From the NCBI RefSeq assembly GCF_029076695.1, contig NZ_JARFIK010000002.1, positions 62,001 to 126,000 of the forward strand: a DNA stretch of 64,000 nt, written 5' to 3'. Source of the DNA: Adlercreutzia equolifaciens. Its GTDB lineage: Bacteria > Actinomycetota > Coriobacteriia > Coriobacteriales > Eggerthellaceae. This document shows positions 33,125-41,766 of the stretch, piece after piece. A program made the position numbers and the translations under genes. Positions within the stretch are counted from its first letter, which is position 1. The number at the start of each line of letters is the position of its first letter. The notes beneath the pieces are model-generated. The model was not told where the DNA came from, did not search any database, and saw only the letters and a list, made by a program, of their open reading frames with translations.

Positions 33125-34084
33125 CTAGCGACGATTGGGGTCGAGAAGGCGCTGGCGCAGGAGGCGGCGTTTCTCTTGCCAGTTTTGACCGCGCAGGCGA
33201 AGGCGCCGCCCCATCAGGTGGTGGAGTGCCGCGGCGGCCTCGTCGAGTCGCTGCTCGTCTTTCACCTGTTGGTTGGTAAGTGTGAGCACTTGGTAGCCCA
33301 GGCTTTGCAGGGCGTTGCGCTTGGACGAGTCGGCTACGGCGCGGCGCTCGGTACTGTGATAGGCGTCGGAGTCGTATTCGACACATACTTTGAGTTCGGG
33401 CCAGCACAGGTCAGCTAGGAAATACTCTCGCTCGGTCAGTTGGCCGCCGTCACGGACGAGGGGGATGCGCTCGTTCATAGTGGGCCGGGGAAGGCCGTAG
33501 CCGCCGACGGAGCGGGGGAGGCTGAGGAGCAGGGCTACCGCTGTTTCGCGGGGAGACGCGGATCCGGCAGCGATGTGGGCCAGGGCTTGGCGAGCCGTAG
33601 AGCAGCCCCGCCCTTCGTCGGTTTTCGCCACGAACTCCGCTAAGCGCCCCGGTGTGGTAAGGGGCAGGCGACGGGGCAGCTCTTCGTCCTCGCTTTCGGG
33701 GACATAGGAGGCGCACAGTTCATAGCCAAGGCGCACCGTATCAATGAGGTCCGTCGTGCCGGCCATTTGGCGCCAGCAGGCTTCGGGGGTGCTGAGAAAG
33801 AGGTCGGTGCCCAGAGGATGAAAGCTGAGCTTTGCCGGGCCGTTCCATACGTGACATACGGCGTGATCGAGGGATCGATGGCAGGTGCGATCAGGGATGA
33901 CCACGTGCAGCGGATCGACGGGGTTCAGTAGATGGCGGCTTTGGAGAAAGGCGCGGGCGCTTTTTATCTCGTTCGCTAGAGGAGGCTTGGTGACCGAGGG
34001 CTGGCGTCGCGCGTACTGATCGATGGGTCCTCGTGCGCGGCGCCAAAGGGTTCGGGCGGTGTCGAAGCCAAGAAAGAGAGCCAT
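33125..34084 (-). CDS. DUF559-like endonuclease-domain protein
   Basis: 319 residues. The C-terminal third holds EREYFLADLCWPELKVCVEYDSDAYH followed by KRNALQSLGYQVLTLT (given here as two parts), the pattern of DUF559/PD-(D/E)XK proteins: Asp in the second strand, Glu in VEYD. The N-terminal two thirds contain His/Asp clusters (HVVIPDRTCHRSLDHAV) of the type seen in AbiEi-like or transcriptional-regulator-associated proteins of Actinobacteria. Function unknown; Vsr-like nicking or a toxin role is possible. Single gene, bordered upstream by a long repeat region. Confidence 0.65.
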   Translation of the reverse strand: MALFLGFDTARTLWRRARGPIDQYARRQPSVTKPPLANEIKSARAFLQSRHLLNPVDPLHVVIPDRTCHRSLDHAVCHVWNGPAKLSFHPLGTDLFLSTPEACWRQMAGTTDLIDTVRLGYELCASYVPESEDEELPRRLPLTTPGRLAEFVAKTDEGRGCSTARQALAHIAAGSASPRETAVALLLSLPRSVGGYGLPRPTMNERIPLVRDGGQLTEREYFLADLCWPELKVCVEYDSDAYHSTERRAVADSSKRNALQSLGYQVLTLTNQQVKDEQRLDEAAAALHHLMGRRLRLRGQNWQEKRRLLRQRLLDPNRR

Positions 34085-34166
34085 GGATTCCTCCTTTGCG
34101 GGACCAGGTGCGGACTTGAGGGAGACGGCAGGGAGTGGTGGAGCGATTTGAGGAGGGCAAGAGGGT

Positions 34167-34436
34167 GGTCAATATTCTTTCGAAGCGGGGCTTTTGCCCG
34201 AAACGGAGCTTTTAAGGTCGAAAAAGCTTCGAGGCGGGGTTTTTGCCCAGGGACGATTGACGACCATGGTAGCGTTTTGCGAGGTCAGGGCGTTTCTTCA
34301 TAACCGAACTTTGCTCAATTTGGTCAAAAATTGCTCGAGGTAATCTTTTGGGCGGGCAAAAGTATCAACTTGGGCGCAATCGTGACCTTAAAAGCTCCGT
34401 TTCGGGCAAAAGCCCCGCCTCGACGGAATATCGACC
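34167..34436. repeat. Inverted-repeat element with 53-bp arms
   Basis: Left arm 34167-34219 (GGTCAATATTC... to AAGGTC) and right arm 34384-34436 match in 49 of 53 positions when folded. A third, partial direct copy (GAGGCGGGGTTTTTGCCC) lies at 34231-34248. The 164-base centre has no convincing gene. The layout suggests a MITE-like or decayed mobile element. No target duplication was recognised. Confidence 0.72.
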
Positions 34437-34453
34437 CAGCGCAGGTCGGCGGG

Positions 34454-34700
34454 GTTGCGACATTGGCCACACGGGGATTGGCGGGGCTACGACATTGATC
34501 GCGCGGGAATTGGTAGTGCTGTGATTTTGACCATGCACCGCCCGCGGAGAAGGGTGCGTCGTTGACCACGCACTGCCGCAGCGAAGGGCGTGGTCTTGAC
34601 TGTGCGAGGCGCGCGGCTTGGGCTGTGCGTGGTGCGCGATGGTACGACGTTGGACGCGTTTGCGTTGGAGATTGCAGTCTTGGATGCGTGAAGGCTGGAA
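34454..34700. repeat. Degenerate tandem repeat, about 34-base period
   Basis: Seven or so units begin with TTG followed by GCC/ACC/ATC-like triplets and a purine-rich run: CATTGGCCACAC, CATTGATCGCGC, TTTTGACCATGC, CGTTGACCACGC, TCTTGACTGTGC, ACGTTGGACGCG, TCTTGGATGCG. Unit length varies from 32 to about 50. No clear gene runs across it. Confidence 0.5.
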
Positions 34701-34712
34701 AACTTCCGTGAA

Positions 34713-34744
34713 ACGAGAAAACCCGCCGAAGCGGGTTTTCTCGT
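34713..34744. terminator. Bidirectional terminator, 14-bp perfect stem
   Basis: ACGAGAAAACCCGC (34713-34726), loop CGAA, and its complement (34731-34744) with A/T runs on both sides. It serves the ddh operon (minus strand, ending at 34862) and can also stop transcription from the left. Confidence 0.82.
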
Positions 34745-34861
34745 TGGTGCTCGTTGATTGCGGCGCGTCGCCTTTCGGGAGGGGCCGGCGTTATCCCATT
34801 CGGGTTGATGCGCCGCCGACAGGACGGCTTGCAGGCTTTGGCGCGTTTGCCGTTGGCGCCC

Positions 34862-35845
34862 TTACAGCATGGAAGCGCGCAGCTGCTCGGCGCTCAGCGG
34901 CGAGAGCAGGGCCGGTGCAATGTCGAAGATGGTCTTGCAGCCCGTCTCGCCGGCCTGGGCCATGCGGTAGCAGGCGCGAGCGCAGGCGGCCAAGACGCTG
35001 CCGGTGAACTCGGGATTCGAATCCAGCTTGAGCGAGTACTCGATGACGTGGGTGTTCTCGCCATTGGCGCCCGTGGTGCCGGTGCGGATAACCGAGCCGC
35101 CGTGGGGGATGCCGGCGTGATCGCGGTCGAGCTCCTCCTGGGAAATGAAGGTAACCGTGGTGTCGTAGTCGGCGAAGTAGTTGGGCATGGTAACGATGGC
35201 CTCTTCGATGGCGGCGGTGTCGGCGCCCTCATCGGCCACGACGAAGCACTCGCGGGTGTGCTTTTGACGGGTGGTCAGCTCGGGGTTAGAGCCGGAGCGC
35301 ACCGCCTCCAGGGCGGCGGGCACGGGCACCGTGTACTGGCGGGCGTCCACCACGCCGGGGATGCGGCGGATGGCGTCGGAGTGGCCCTGGGACACGCCAC
35401 GGCCCCAGAAGGTGTAGTCGGCGCCGTTGGGCATGATGGCGCCAGAGTACACGCGGTTCACCGAGAACATGCCGGGATCCCAGCCCACCGAGATAACGGC
35501 CACGTGACCACCTTCGCGGGCCGCGGCGTCCACGGCGGCGAAGTGCTCGGGGATGTTGGCATGGGTGTCGAAGGAGTCCACCACGTTGTACAGGCGGGCC
35601 GCCTCGGGCGTCTGCTCGGGCAGGTCAGTGGCGGAGCCGCCGGCCAGCACCAGCACGTCGATGTCGTCGGTATGGGCGGCCAGATCGGCGGCAGGCCATA
35701 CGGCCACGTTCTCACCGTAGGGCTTCACGCTGTCGGGGTTGCGGCGGGTGAAGATGCCCACCAGCTCCATGTCGTTGTTGGCGGCCACGGCCAGCTCTAC
35801 GCCGCGTCCGAGATTTCCGTATCCGAGAATGCCAATGCGAATCAC
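34862..35845 (-). CDS. ddh: meso-Diaminopimelate D-dehydrogenase
   Basis: 327 residues. The Rossmann opening IRIGILGYGNLGRGVE, then FTRRNPD, NVVDSFDTHANIPEH and SVGWDPGMFSVNR with RVYSGAIMPNG are the core of Ddh. It makes meso-DAP from tetrahydrodipicolinate, ammonia and NADPH in one step, feeding lysine and peptidoglycan. The GTG start at 35845 has AAGGAGG 5 bases upstream and overlaps the stop of the histidine kinase gene (GTGA). This places a wall-precursor enzyme in a two-component operon. Confidence 0.93.
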   Translation of the reverse strand: MIRIGILGYGNLGRGVELAVAANNDMELVGIFTRRNPDSVKPYGENVAVWPAADLAAHTDDIDVLVLAGGSATDLPEQTPEAARLYNVVDSFDTHANIPEHFAAVDAAAREGGHVAVISVGWDPGMFSVNRVYSGAIMPNGADYTFWGRGVSQGHSDAIRRIPGVVDARQYTVPVPAALEAVRSGSNPELTTRQKHTRECFVVADEGADTAAIEEAIVTMPNYFADYDTTVTFISQEELDRDHAGIPHGGSVIRTGTTGANGENTHVIEYSLKLDSNPEFTGSVLAACARACYRMAQAGETGCKTIFDIAPALLSPLSAEQLRASML

Positions 35846-38109
35846 CAGTGCCTCCTTGAGGGTTGAGTGCGTTTAGTGGCTCCATTATGGCGCATGGGGG
35901 TGGCGTCCGCGCGCCTCCCGTGCCGCGCGTAACGAGGATTTAACCGAGCAGGGGGTGCTGGGTACTCGGAAACGGCCCGGCTGGCGGAGGATCTGGGGGC
36001 CTGATGTCCATCCGTGGCCCCCGCGGCATCGATTGCCGAAGTGATCGCACCAGACTGGGGCGTGGTGTAACGGGGCGGTTCGGATCGGCTTTGTGTGCTT
36101 GCTGATGGTGCCGACTGCGTCCGAGACGGACGGGCCGCCCTGCGCCCTGGGGATGGCAGTTGGGATGCGCTTGAGCGACGGTCTGCTGCCGGAGCAGCAG
36201 CTGCGCCGCTGCGCGGGGCGGGCAGCGGCTGTACGGGGGCGGCTTCGTCCTCCCCGTGGGTGGGAATGCGCAAGGTGAAGATGGTGACGCCGCGCTGGCT
36301 GGCCGCCTCGATGTCGCCATGGTGGGCCACCACAATCTCCTTCGCAATGGCCAGGCCGAGGCCCGCTCCGCCGCTGCGCGTGGTGCGCGCGCCGTCTTCG
36401 CGGTAGAACTTCTCGAAAATGGATTCCAGATGGGCCTCGGAAATCTCGCGGCCTCGGTTGGCCACGGTGATGGTGGTGAAGCGGGCATCCTGGCGTGCGG
36501 TCAGGGCAATGACGGAGTTCGGGTCGGCGTAGGCCACGGCGTTGCGCAGCACATTGCCCAGGGCGCGGGCCAGCTTGTCGGGATCGACGAAGAACTGCTC
36601 GGTGGGTCCCACGTCGACGGAGATGCGGATGTTGCGCGCCGAAGCCTCGGGGAAGAAGGCCTCCGCTACCTGCTGGCAGAACAGGCGCACGCCGATGGTC
36701 TCGCGCTCGATGGGAATGGCGGAAAGGTTGTAACGAGTGATCTCGAAGAACTCGTTGATCAGGCTTTCCAAGCGTTCGGCCTTGGAGTAGGCGATGTCAG
36801 CGTAGCGGCGCAGGGTGTCGCGGGGCAGGTCGGTGGTCTCGCGCAGCAGATCCAGATAGCCGAGCACCGAGGTGAGCGGCGTGCGGATATCGTGGGCCAA
36901 GTAGGCCACCAGCTCGTTTTTACGCTGCTCGGCGGCATGGGCGGCGCGCTCGTCGGCCAGGGACTGCTGGCGGATGACGGTCAGTTCGTTGCGGGCGATG
37001 GACAGATCGGCGGGCAGGTCGATGGGGGCGTCCTTGTCGGCCAGTAAGGTGGCCACGGCGCCAGACAGGTCGTCGAAGGATCGAAGGGACCGATTGAGGG
37101 AGCGAAAGACAATCAGGAGCATGCCGATGGCAAACACGGAAAACGCCAAGGGGAGCTTGAGTGATTTGAGCATGGTGTAGGTGGCAATGTCGCGCATGGC
37201 GTAGGAGTCCTGGCCGTCGCGCTCCACCTGCCAAACGGGCTGATCGGAGGGAATGCCCAGGGCGCGCGCTTGTTCGGCGGGGCTCAGATCCTTCCAGGCG
37301 GCATAGGCCTCGTCTTGGGAGGCGGTATAGGCATCGGAGAGCGTGCCCATGAGGCTTGTTTCGTCGTAGCCATAGAGGGCCGCTATGGAGAGAATCTGGG
37401 TCGCTTGGTTTTCCGTGATCTGGGATGGCATGAAGGGGGGCTCCTGGACCAGGGAGAGATGCAGCTCCTGGATCATGGCCGAAATATGCAGGGCTGCCAT
37501 AGCTTGGGCAGCGCTGGCGGTATCGGGGGCAATGCCGTAGGCGGCCAGAATCTCCTCGTAGCTTACGTAGGGGACTGCATCTTCTTGGGCCGCAGGCTCG
37601 TCGAGGGGGTCGCCGCTCTCGCTCTCGCTGGTATCGGAGGGCCCGTCGACCGCGGCGCTCACGTTGGCGTCCACATCCTCGACGTCCTGCACTGAGTATT
37701 GGCCTTCGGCCTCCATCTTCTTTGTCTCTTCGGGGTTCTTCGTCGCTTCGGGATTGGCTCGATACTCCTGAATCAGCTTACTTCCCTCGCTCAGCTCTTT
37801 TTCAGCCTCGGAGACGCTGCCCTCTTCCGACGAGTAGCCGTCGGCCGCCAGGGCGTCCACCTGATCGCTGAAGGCGGGAGCGTCGAACATGCCCTGCTCG
37901 GTCAAAATGGCCAGATAGTCGGAAGAGGAGTCGAGGGTGCGCCAAACCGAGGTGGAGTCGGCAAGATAATTGGCCAGACTGGGCACGATGGTGCGTTCGG
38001 CCGCGACGCAGCCTAAGGCGAAGACAAGGGTAAAGATAATGAGGTTGCGAACGGTGCTTCCCAGCACGCGTCGGCGCAGGACGCGTGCCTGCTCGCTCTT
38101 AAGCGCCAT
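35842..38109 (-). CDS. Membrane sensor histidine kinase with large external domain
   Basis: 755 residues. TM1 about 22-38, an extracytoplasmic domain of about 280 residues rich in Glu/Ser, TM2 near 325-345 (FSVFAIGMLLIVF), then the phospho-acceptor helix LAHDIRTPLTSVLGYLDLL, N-box LGNVLRNAVAYAD and G-box GGAGLGLAIAKEI. The kinase core is VanS/PhoR-like. After it follow about 130 residues of Pro/Ser/Arg-rich, probably disordered tail, unusual for the family, reaching the ddh start exactly (GTGA). ATG 38109 lies within the end of the response-regulator gene; a GTG at 38133 is an alternative. Confidence 0.85.
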   Translation of the reverse strand: MALKSEQARVLRRRVLGSTVRNLIIFTLVFALGCVAAERTIVPSLANYLADSTSVWRTLDSSSDYLAILTEQGMFDAPAFSDQVDALAADGYSSEEGSVSEAEKELSEGSKLIQEYRANPEATKNPEETKKMEAEGQYSVQDVEDVDANVSAAVDGPSDTSESESGDPLDEPAAQEDAVPYVSYEEILAAYGIAPDTASAAQAMAALHISAMIQELHLSLVQEPPFMPSQITENQATQILSIAALYGYDETSLMGTLSDAYTASQDEAYAAWKDLSPAEQARALGIPSDQPVWQVERDGQDSYAMRDIATYTMLKSLKLPLAFSVFAIGMLLIVFRSLNRSLRSFDDLSGAVATLLADKDAPIDLPADLSIARNELTVIRQQSLADERAAHAAEQRKNELVAYLAHDIRTPLTSVLGYLDLLRETTDLPRDTLRRYADIAYSKAERLESLINEFFEITRYNLSAIPIERETIGVRLFCQQVAEAFFPEASARNIRISVDVGPTEQFFVDPDKLARALGNVLRNAVAYADPNSVIALTARQDARFTTITVANRGREISEAHLESIFEKFYREDGARTTRSGGAGLGLAIAKEIVVAHHGDIEAASQRGVTIFTLRIPTHGEDEAAPVQPLPAPRSGAAAAPAADRRSSASQLPSPGRRAARPSRTQSAPSASTQSRSEPPRYTTPQSGAITSAIDAAGATDGHQAPRSSASRAVSEYPAPPARLNPRYARHGRRADATPMRHNGATKRTQPSRRHW

Positions 38110-38821
38110 AGCCGTTGTCGGCGCCCGGGCCACCGCGTAGTTTGTAGCCGACGCCCCAGGCCGTCTCGATGAAGGCGGTAGAGGCGTCGATGTCGGCCAG
38201 CTTCTTGCGCAGGCGGCGAATGTGCACCATCACGGTGTTGGCCGCGGCGTCGTCGAAGCGCTCGTGCCAGGCGCCCTCGAAGAGGTCGGCGGCGGACACA
38301 GGGGAGCCGACGGACTGGGCCAGCAGGGCTAGGATGGCGAACTCTTTGGGGGTGAGGTGTAGCGGCTCGCCGTGGAGGGTGGCCAAGTGGGTGCGCAGGT
38401 CGATTTCGATGGCGCCGGCCCGCAGCAGGGTGGACGAGGCGGGCGTGGCCTCTTGGCGCCGGCGCAGGCGCGCCTTCACACGGGCCACCAGTTCGCGGGG
38501 GCGGAAGGGCTTTGTGACGTAGTCCTCGGCGCCCAGGGTGAAGCCGACCACCTGATCGGCCTCCTCGTCTTTGGCCGAGAGGAAAATGACGGGAATATCG
38601 CAGAGCTGGCGGATGCGCACGCAGAGCTCGAAGCCATCGATGCCGGGCATCATGATGTCCACGATGGCCAAATCGAAAGGCGTGCGCGCCAGCTGCTCCA
38701 ACGCAGCTTGGCCGCTGTAGCAGGCCAGGGCATCCATACCCTCGGCTACGAGCAGATTCACCACCAAGTCGGCGATGGCCTGCTCATCGTCTACTACCAA
38801 TATGTGGGCCCGTTTCTCCAT
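38099..38821 (-). CDS. OmpR/PhoB-type response regulator
   Basis: 240 residues. The receiver has the acid pocket VVDDE, phospho-Asp in LAIVDIMMPGIDG, Thr/Ser in FLSAKDE and Lys in YVTKPF. The C-terminal winged helix (LHLTPKEFAILALLAQS, NTVMVHIRRLRKKL, ETAWGVGYKL) is VanR/PhoB-like. First gene of the operon with the kinase (11-bp overlap) and ddh. ATG 38821 is chosen (protein begins MEKRAHILVVDDE); GTG 38836 is an alternative. TTATAAAC at about 38849-38856 could be its -10. Confidence 0.92.
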   Translation of the reverse strand: MEKRAHILVVDDEQAIADLVVNLLVAEGMDALACYSGQAALEQLARTPFDLAIVDIMMPGIDGFELCVRIRQLCDIPVIFLSAKDEEADQVVGFTLGAEDYVTKPFRPRELVARVKARLRRRQEATPASSTLLRAGAIEIDLRTHLATLHGEPLHLTPKEFAILALLAQSVGSPVSAADLFEGAWHERFDDAAANTVMVHIRRLRKKLADIDASTAFIETAWGVGYKLRGGPGADNGYGA

Positions 38822-39066
38822 GAGTCCATGGTACACGATTGACGGCCTGTTTATAAGTTACGCGTGGCGCTCTGAGCAGCTTGTAAGAAAAAGTTAAGGC
38901 CCCTTGCGAAGAGTTCAGCATTTGCTATGGGACGGGTAAGGCGAAGGGGGGATAGGGTAGAGAGACGCTGGGCGCCGCCGTGGCGTTCGCGTCACGCTGT
39001 GGGATGGGCAACGGGATCCGTCCTGCTGTGCCGTCCTGGCCCCGACGAGATTTTCAGGAGCACCCT

Positions 39067-39996
39067 ATGGGAAACGAATCATATACGCAGAACCCCTTTA
39101 GCCGCGAGCAGTGGAGCCGCCCCGGCGCTCCCGGGACGGTGGCGCGCTGTGCTGCGGTGTCGGGGCCCGTGGGAGGCTGTTCGGGAGAGGCGACGGCCTT
39201 CGCGGTTCAAGATTCGCGGCGCCGCGATGCTGGGAGCGCTCCCGTGCGGCGACGCTCGGCGTTGGAGTTCTCGCAGGAGCCCTCCGTCATGGTGCGGCGC
39301 GGCACGCGCTCGGCGATGGCGTCGCTGCGGCTTGTGCCCTTGGTGGCCGCGGTGGGGCTCGCGGTGTTTCTTATAGCGACCGCTGGAGGCGCCGTGCAAT
39401 CGCTGCTGGCGTCAGAGGAGCCTCTGGCGCTGACGTCGGCCGCGCTGCCCCAGACTGCCGCCGCGGACGAAAGGCCTGCCAGTACCCCGCAGGACCAGTG
39501 GCGCCGGGGAGAGGTGCCCTATCTCTATCAGATTGATCCCCAATGGGGAAGCGCGCCCTACGCGGGTGCCGATATCGCGAACAGCGGTTGCGGGCCCACG
39601 AGTCTTGCCATGGTCTATGTGGCCCTGACGGGCAAGACCGATTTCGACCCGCCGGCCATGAGCGCTTTCAGTGAAGAAAACGGCTACGTGGAAGAAGGCC
39701 TCACCTCGTGGCTGCTCATGAGCGAAGGCGCGGCTCGGCTGGGGCTTGATTCGCGGGAGCTGCCAGCGGACGTGGACATGGTGAAGGCAGCCCTCGAGGC
39801 CGGTGAGCCCGTCATCTGCACCGTGGGCCCCGGAGACTTCACCACCACGGGCCATTTCATCGTGTTGTCCGGCGTGGACGCGGAGGGCAAGTTCGTGGTT
39901 CACGATCCGAACAGCGCCGAGAATAGCGCTCACAGCTGGGATGCCCAGCGCGTGCTCGACCAGTGTCGCAATTTGTGGGCGTTCCGCCGCGCGTAG
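39067..39996 (+). CDS. Membrane-anchored C39-family (papain-like) peptidase
   Basis: 309 residues. A basic cytoplasmic N-terminus of about 85 residues, one membrane helix (LRLVPLVAAVGLAVFLIAT), then an outside domain of the peptidase_C39_2 type: NSGCGPTSLAMVYVALTG (catalytic Cys), TTTGHFIVLSGVD (His) and VVHDPNS (Asn/Asp). Such enzymes may cleave exported peptides or wall proteins. ATG 39067 has AGGAG 6 bases before; an upstream in-frame ATG lacks this. Divergent from the two-component operon. Confidence 0.8.
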   Translation: MGNESYTQNPFSREQWSRPGAPGTVARCAAVSGPVGGCSGEATAFAVQDSRRRDAGSAPVRRRSALEFSQEPSVMVRRGTRSAMASLRLVPLVAAVGLAVFLIATAGGAVQSLLASEEPLALTSAALPQTAAADERPASTPQDQWRRGEVPYLYQIDPQWGSAPYAGADIANSGCGPTSLAMVYVALTGKTDFDPPAMSAFSEENGYVEEGLTSWLLMSEGAARLGLDSRELPADVDMVKAALEAGEPVICTVGPGDFTTTGHFIVLSGVDAEGKFVVHDPNSAENSAHSWDAQRVLDQCRNLWAFRRA

Positions 39997-40100
39997 CGTG
40001 GGCGTCCTGCGCCGCTCCTGTGCTCATTCGATGGGCGTGCGGCTCAGCAATGCTGCTGTGCTAGGATGACCTTACCGCTTCCCTGGAAAAGGAGGTTATC

Positions 40101-40796
40101 GTGGCATTGCTGGAATGTCGGGACGTGACCAAGGCCTTTGGGCCGCAGGTGGCGCTCGATCAGGTGAGTCTCTCTATCCCGGCAGGACGGGTAGTGGGGC
40201 TTCTTGGACCGAACGGCTCGGGCAAGACAACGCTGCTCAAGATTATCGCCGGCGTGACGCATCCTACGGCGGGCACCGTTGCCATCAACGGTGTGGCGCC
40301 CGGCCCCGAGACCAAGGCGGTCGTGTCCTATCTGCCGGATCGTCCCTATTTCTCCCGTTCCATGCGGGTGCGCGAAATGGTGGCCTACTTCACCGACTTC
40401 TACGCCGATTTCGATGGGCTGCTGGCCCAGGACATGCTGGCGCGCCTGGGTGTGGACCCGGCTGCTCCGTGCTCGACGCTTTCGAAGGGCACGGTAGAGA
40501 AGGTGCAGCTGGTACTGGTCATGGCCCGTCAGGCGGCGCTCTATTTGCTGGACGAGCCCATTGGCGGAGTTGACCCGGCGGCGCGTGACTACATTCTCCA
40601 GACCATTGTGCGCGCCTATCGTCCGCAGTCCACTATCATTCTGTCCACCCACCTGGTGCGCGACGTCGAGACCGTGCTCGACGATTTCGTGCTGCTGCGC
40701 TACGGCCAGATGATGCTTCACGCCCCCTTGGGGTACGTGACCCACGAGCGGGGCACCACGCTGGACGCCTACTTCCGAGAGGAGTTCCGATGCTAG
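40101..40796 (+). CDS. ABC transporter ATPase, YtrB-like
   Basis: 231 residues: Walker A GPNGSGKTT, Walker B LYLLDEPIGGVD, switch LSTHLVRDVE. The signature reads LSKGTVEKVQL in place of LSGGQ, as in the YtrB/EcsA-type export ATPases. GTG start with AAGGAGG 5 bases upstream. The stop overlaps the permease gene, so the pair forms a two-component exporter. Substrate unknown; relatives answer to cell-wall antibiotics or serve bacteriocin immunity. Confidence 0.88.
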   Translation: MALLECRDVTKAFGPQVALDQVSLSIPAGRVVGLLGPNGSGKTTLLKIIAGVTHPTAGTVAINGVAPGPETKAVVSYLPDRPYFSRSMRVREMVAYFTDFYADFDGLLAQDMLARLGVDPAAPCSTLSKGTVEKVQLVLVMARQAALYLLDEPIGGVDPAARDYILQTIVRAYRPQSTIILSTHLVRDVETVLDDFVLLRYGQMMLHAPLGYVTHERGTTLDAYFREEFRC

Positions 40797-41599
40797 GTAC
40801 GTTGTGCGTCCACGAGATCAAAGGTCTGTGGAAAAAAGCCGTGTTGCTGCTGGCGGTGATGATTGCGGCGGGGCTGGGCGGCATGGGCGCCTCGATGGCG
40901 GCTCAACAAGCGTCAGAATTGACGTACTGGGGCGATTTCTTCGCCGGCCCGGAGGCTTCGCTGGTCATGTTGTCGCTGTTTCTGGCCTTCGTGGTGTGGG
41001 CATCGCTGGTGGCTATGTTCTTGCTTATCGTTATGCGCTTCTACCGCACCATGTTCACCGATGAGGGCTACTTGGCCCTCACGCTGCCAGTGCGTGCGGG
41101 CCAGTTGGTGGCAGCGAAGTATCTGGTAGCACTGGTGGTCATGGTCGTGTTCTCCCTGGTAGCTGTGGGGTTGGCCGGTGGCATGATGATGGTGAGCGCC
41201 GAGGGCGACCCGGATGTCTTCATTGCGATACTGTCTCTGATGAGCGGCATGTTCGGTGTGGTGCACGACTTCAACGCCGTGGCGGCCGTGGTGGGGCTGG
41301 TGAATGTGCTCATTGGCGCCGCCTATCAGCTGGCGCTGGCCTTCATGGCGTTGGCCCTGGGTGCCTGGTGGGCGCGTCGCCATAAAGTAGCTGCTGCCGT
41401 GGGGCTGTTTTTGGGTATCGGCTGGCTGGTGTCGCTGGTATTCAGCATGGGCTCGTTCGCCGCGGTTTTCGGCGGCACGGACGGTATGGCCTTTGCGGCA
41501 TCGCTGTCGCTGATGCAGATGGTGGTGAACGCTGCCCTGGCCGTGGGGGCGGTGCTGCTCACGGCCTTTGTGGTGAAGAACAAAATCGACCTGAGTTAG
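40790..41599 (+). CDS. ABC transporter permease partner, six helices
   Basis: 269 residues with six hydrophobic helices (AVLLLAVMIAAGLGGMGA, LFLAFVVWASLVAMFLLI and four more) and no exterior domain. The segment MRFYRTMFTDEGYLALTLPV is typical of ABC-2-type permeases of the YtrC/YtrD group. It overlaps the ATPase gene by 7 bases. A strong terminator follows at 41624. Confidence 0.82.
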   Translation: MLGTLCVHEIKGLWKKAVLLLAVMIAAGLGGMGASMAAQQASELTYWGDFFAGPEASLVMLSLFLAFVVWASLVAMFLLIVMRFYRTMFTDEGYLALTLPVRAGQLVAAKYLVALVVMVVFSLVAVGLAGGMMMVSAEGDPDVFIAILSLMSGMFGVVHDFNAVAAVVGLVNVLIGAAYQLALAFMALALGAWWARRHKVAAAVGLFLGIGWLVSLVFSMGSFAAVFGGTDGMAFAASLSLMQMVVNAALAVGAVLLTAFVVKNKIDLS

Positions 41600-41623
41600 C
41601 GGCTCGTCTTCCGTAAGCGACCG

Positions 41624-41656
41624 ATCCCGAGTGCTTTGGCGCGCTCGGGATTTTTT
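41624..41656 (+). terminator. Rho-independent terminator
   Basis: ATCCCGAG (41624-41631) pairs with CTCGGGAT (41644-41651), followed by T6. It ends the ABC exporter operon. Confidence 0.85.
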
Positions 41657-41766
41657 ATGCCCAACCTTAGCTGGCAGCTAATGAAACGGCTGCGCAGAAC
41701 CGATACCCTTCTTGGTGCTCATAAGGAGAAACGTACTCCGCTTTACCAAAGAAGAAGGGATTTGAA

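Noticed and set aside
34324-34569. 81-codon minus-strand frame in the repeat region
   Set aside because: It runs through the inverted and tandem repeats and has no ribosome site; treated as repeat-derived.
34454-34700. CRISPR array
   Set aside because: The units are degenerate throughout, with no constant repeat alternating with unique spacers, and no cas genes are present.
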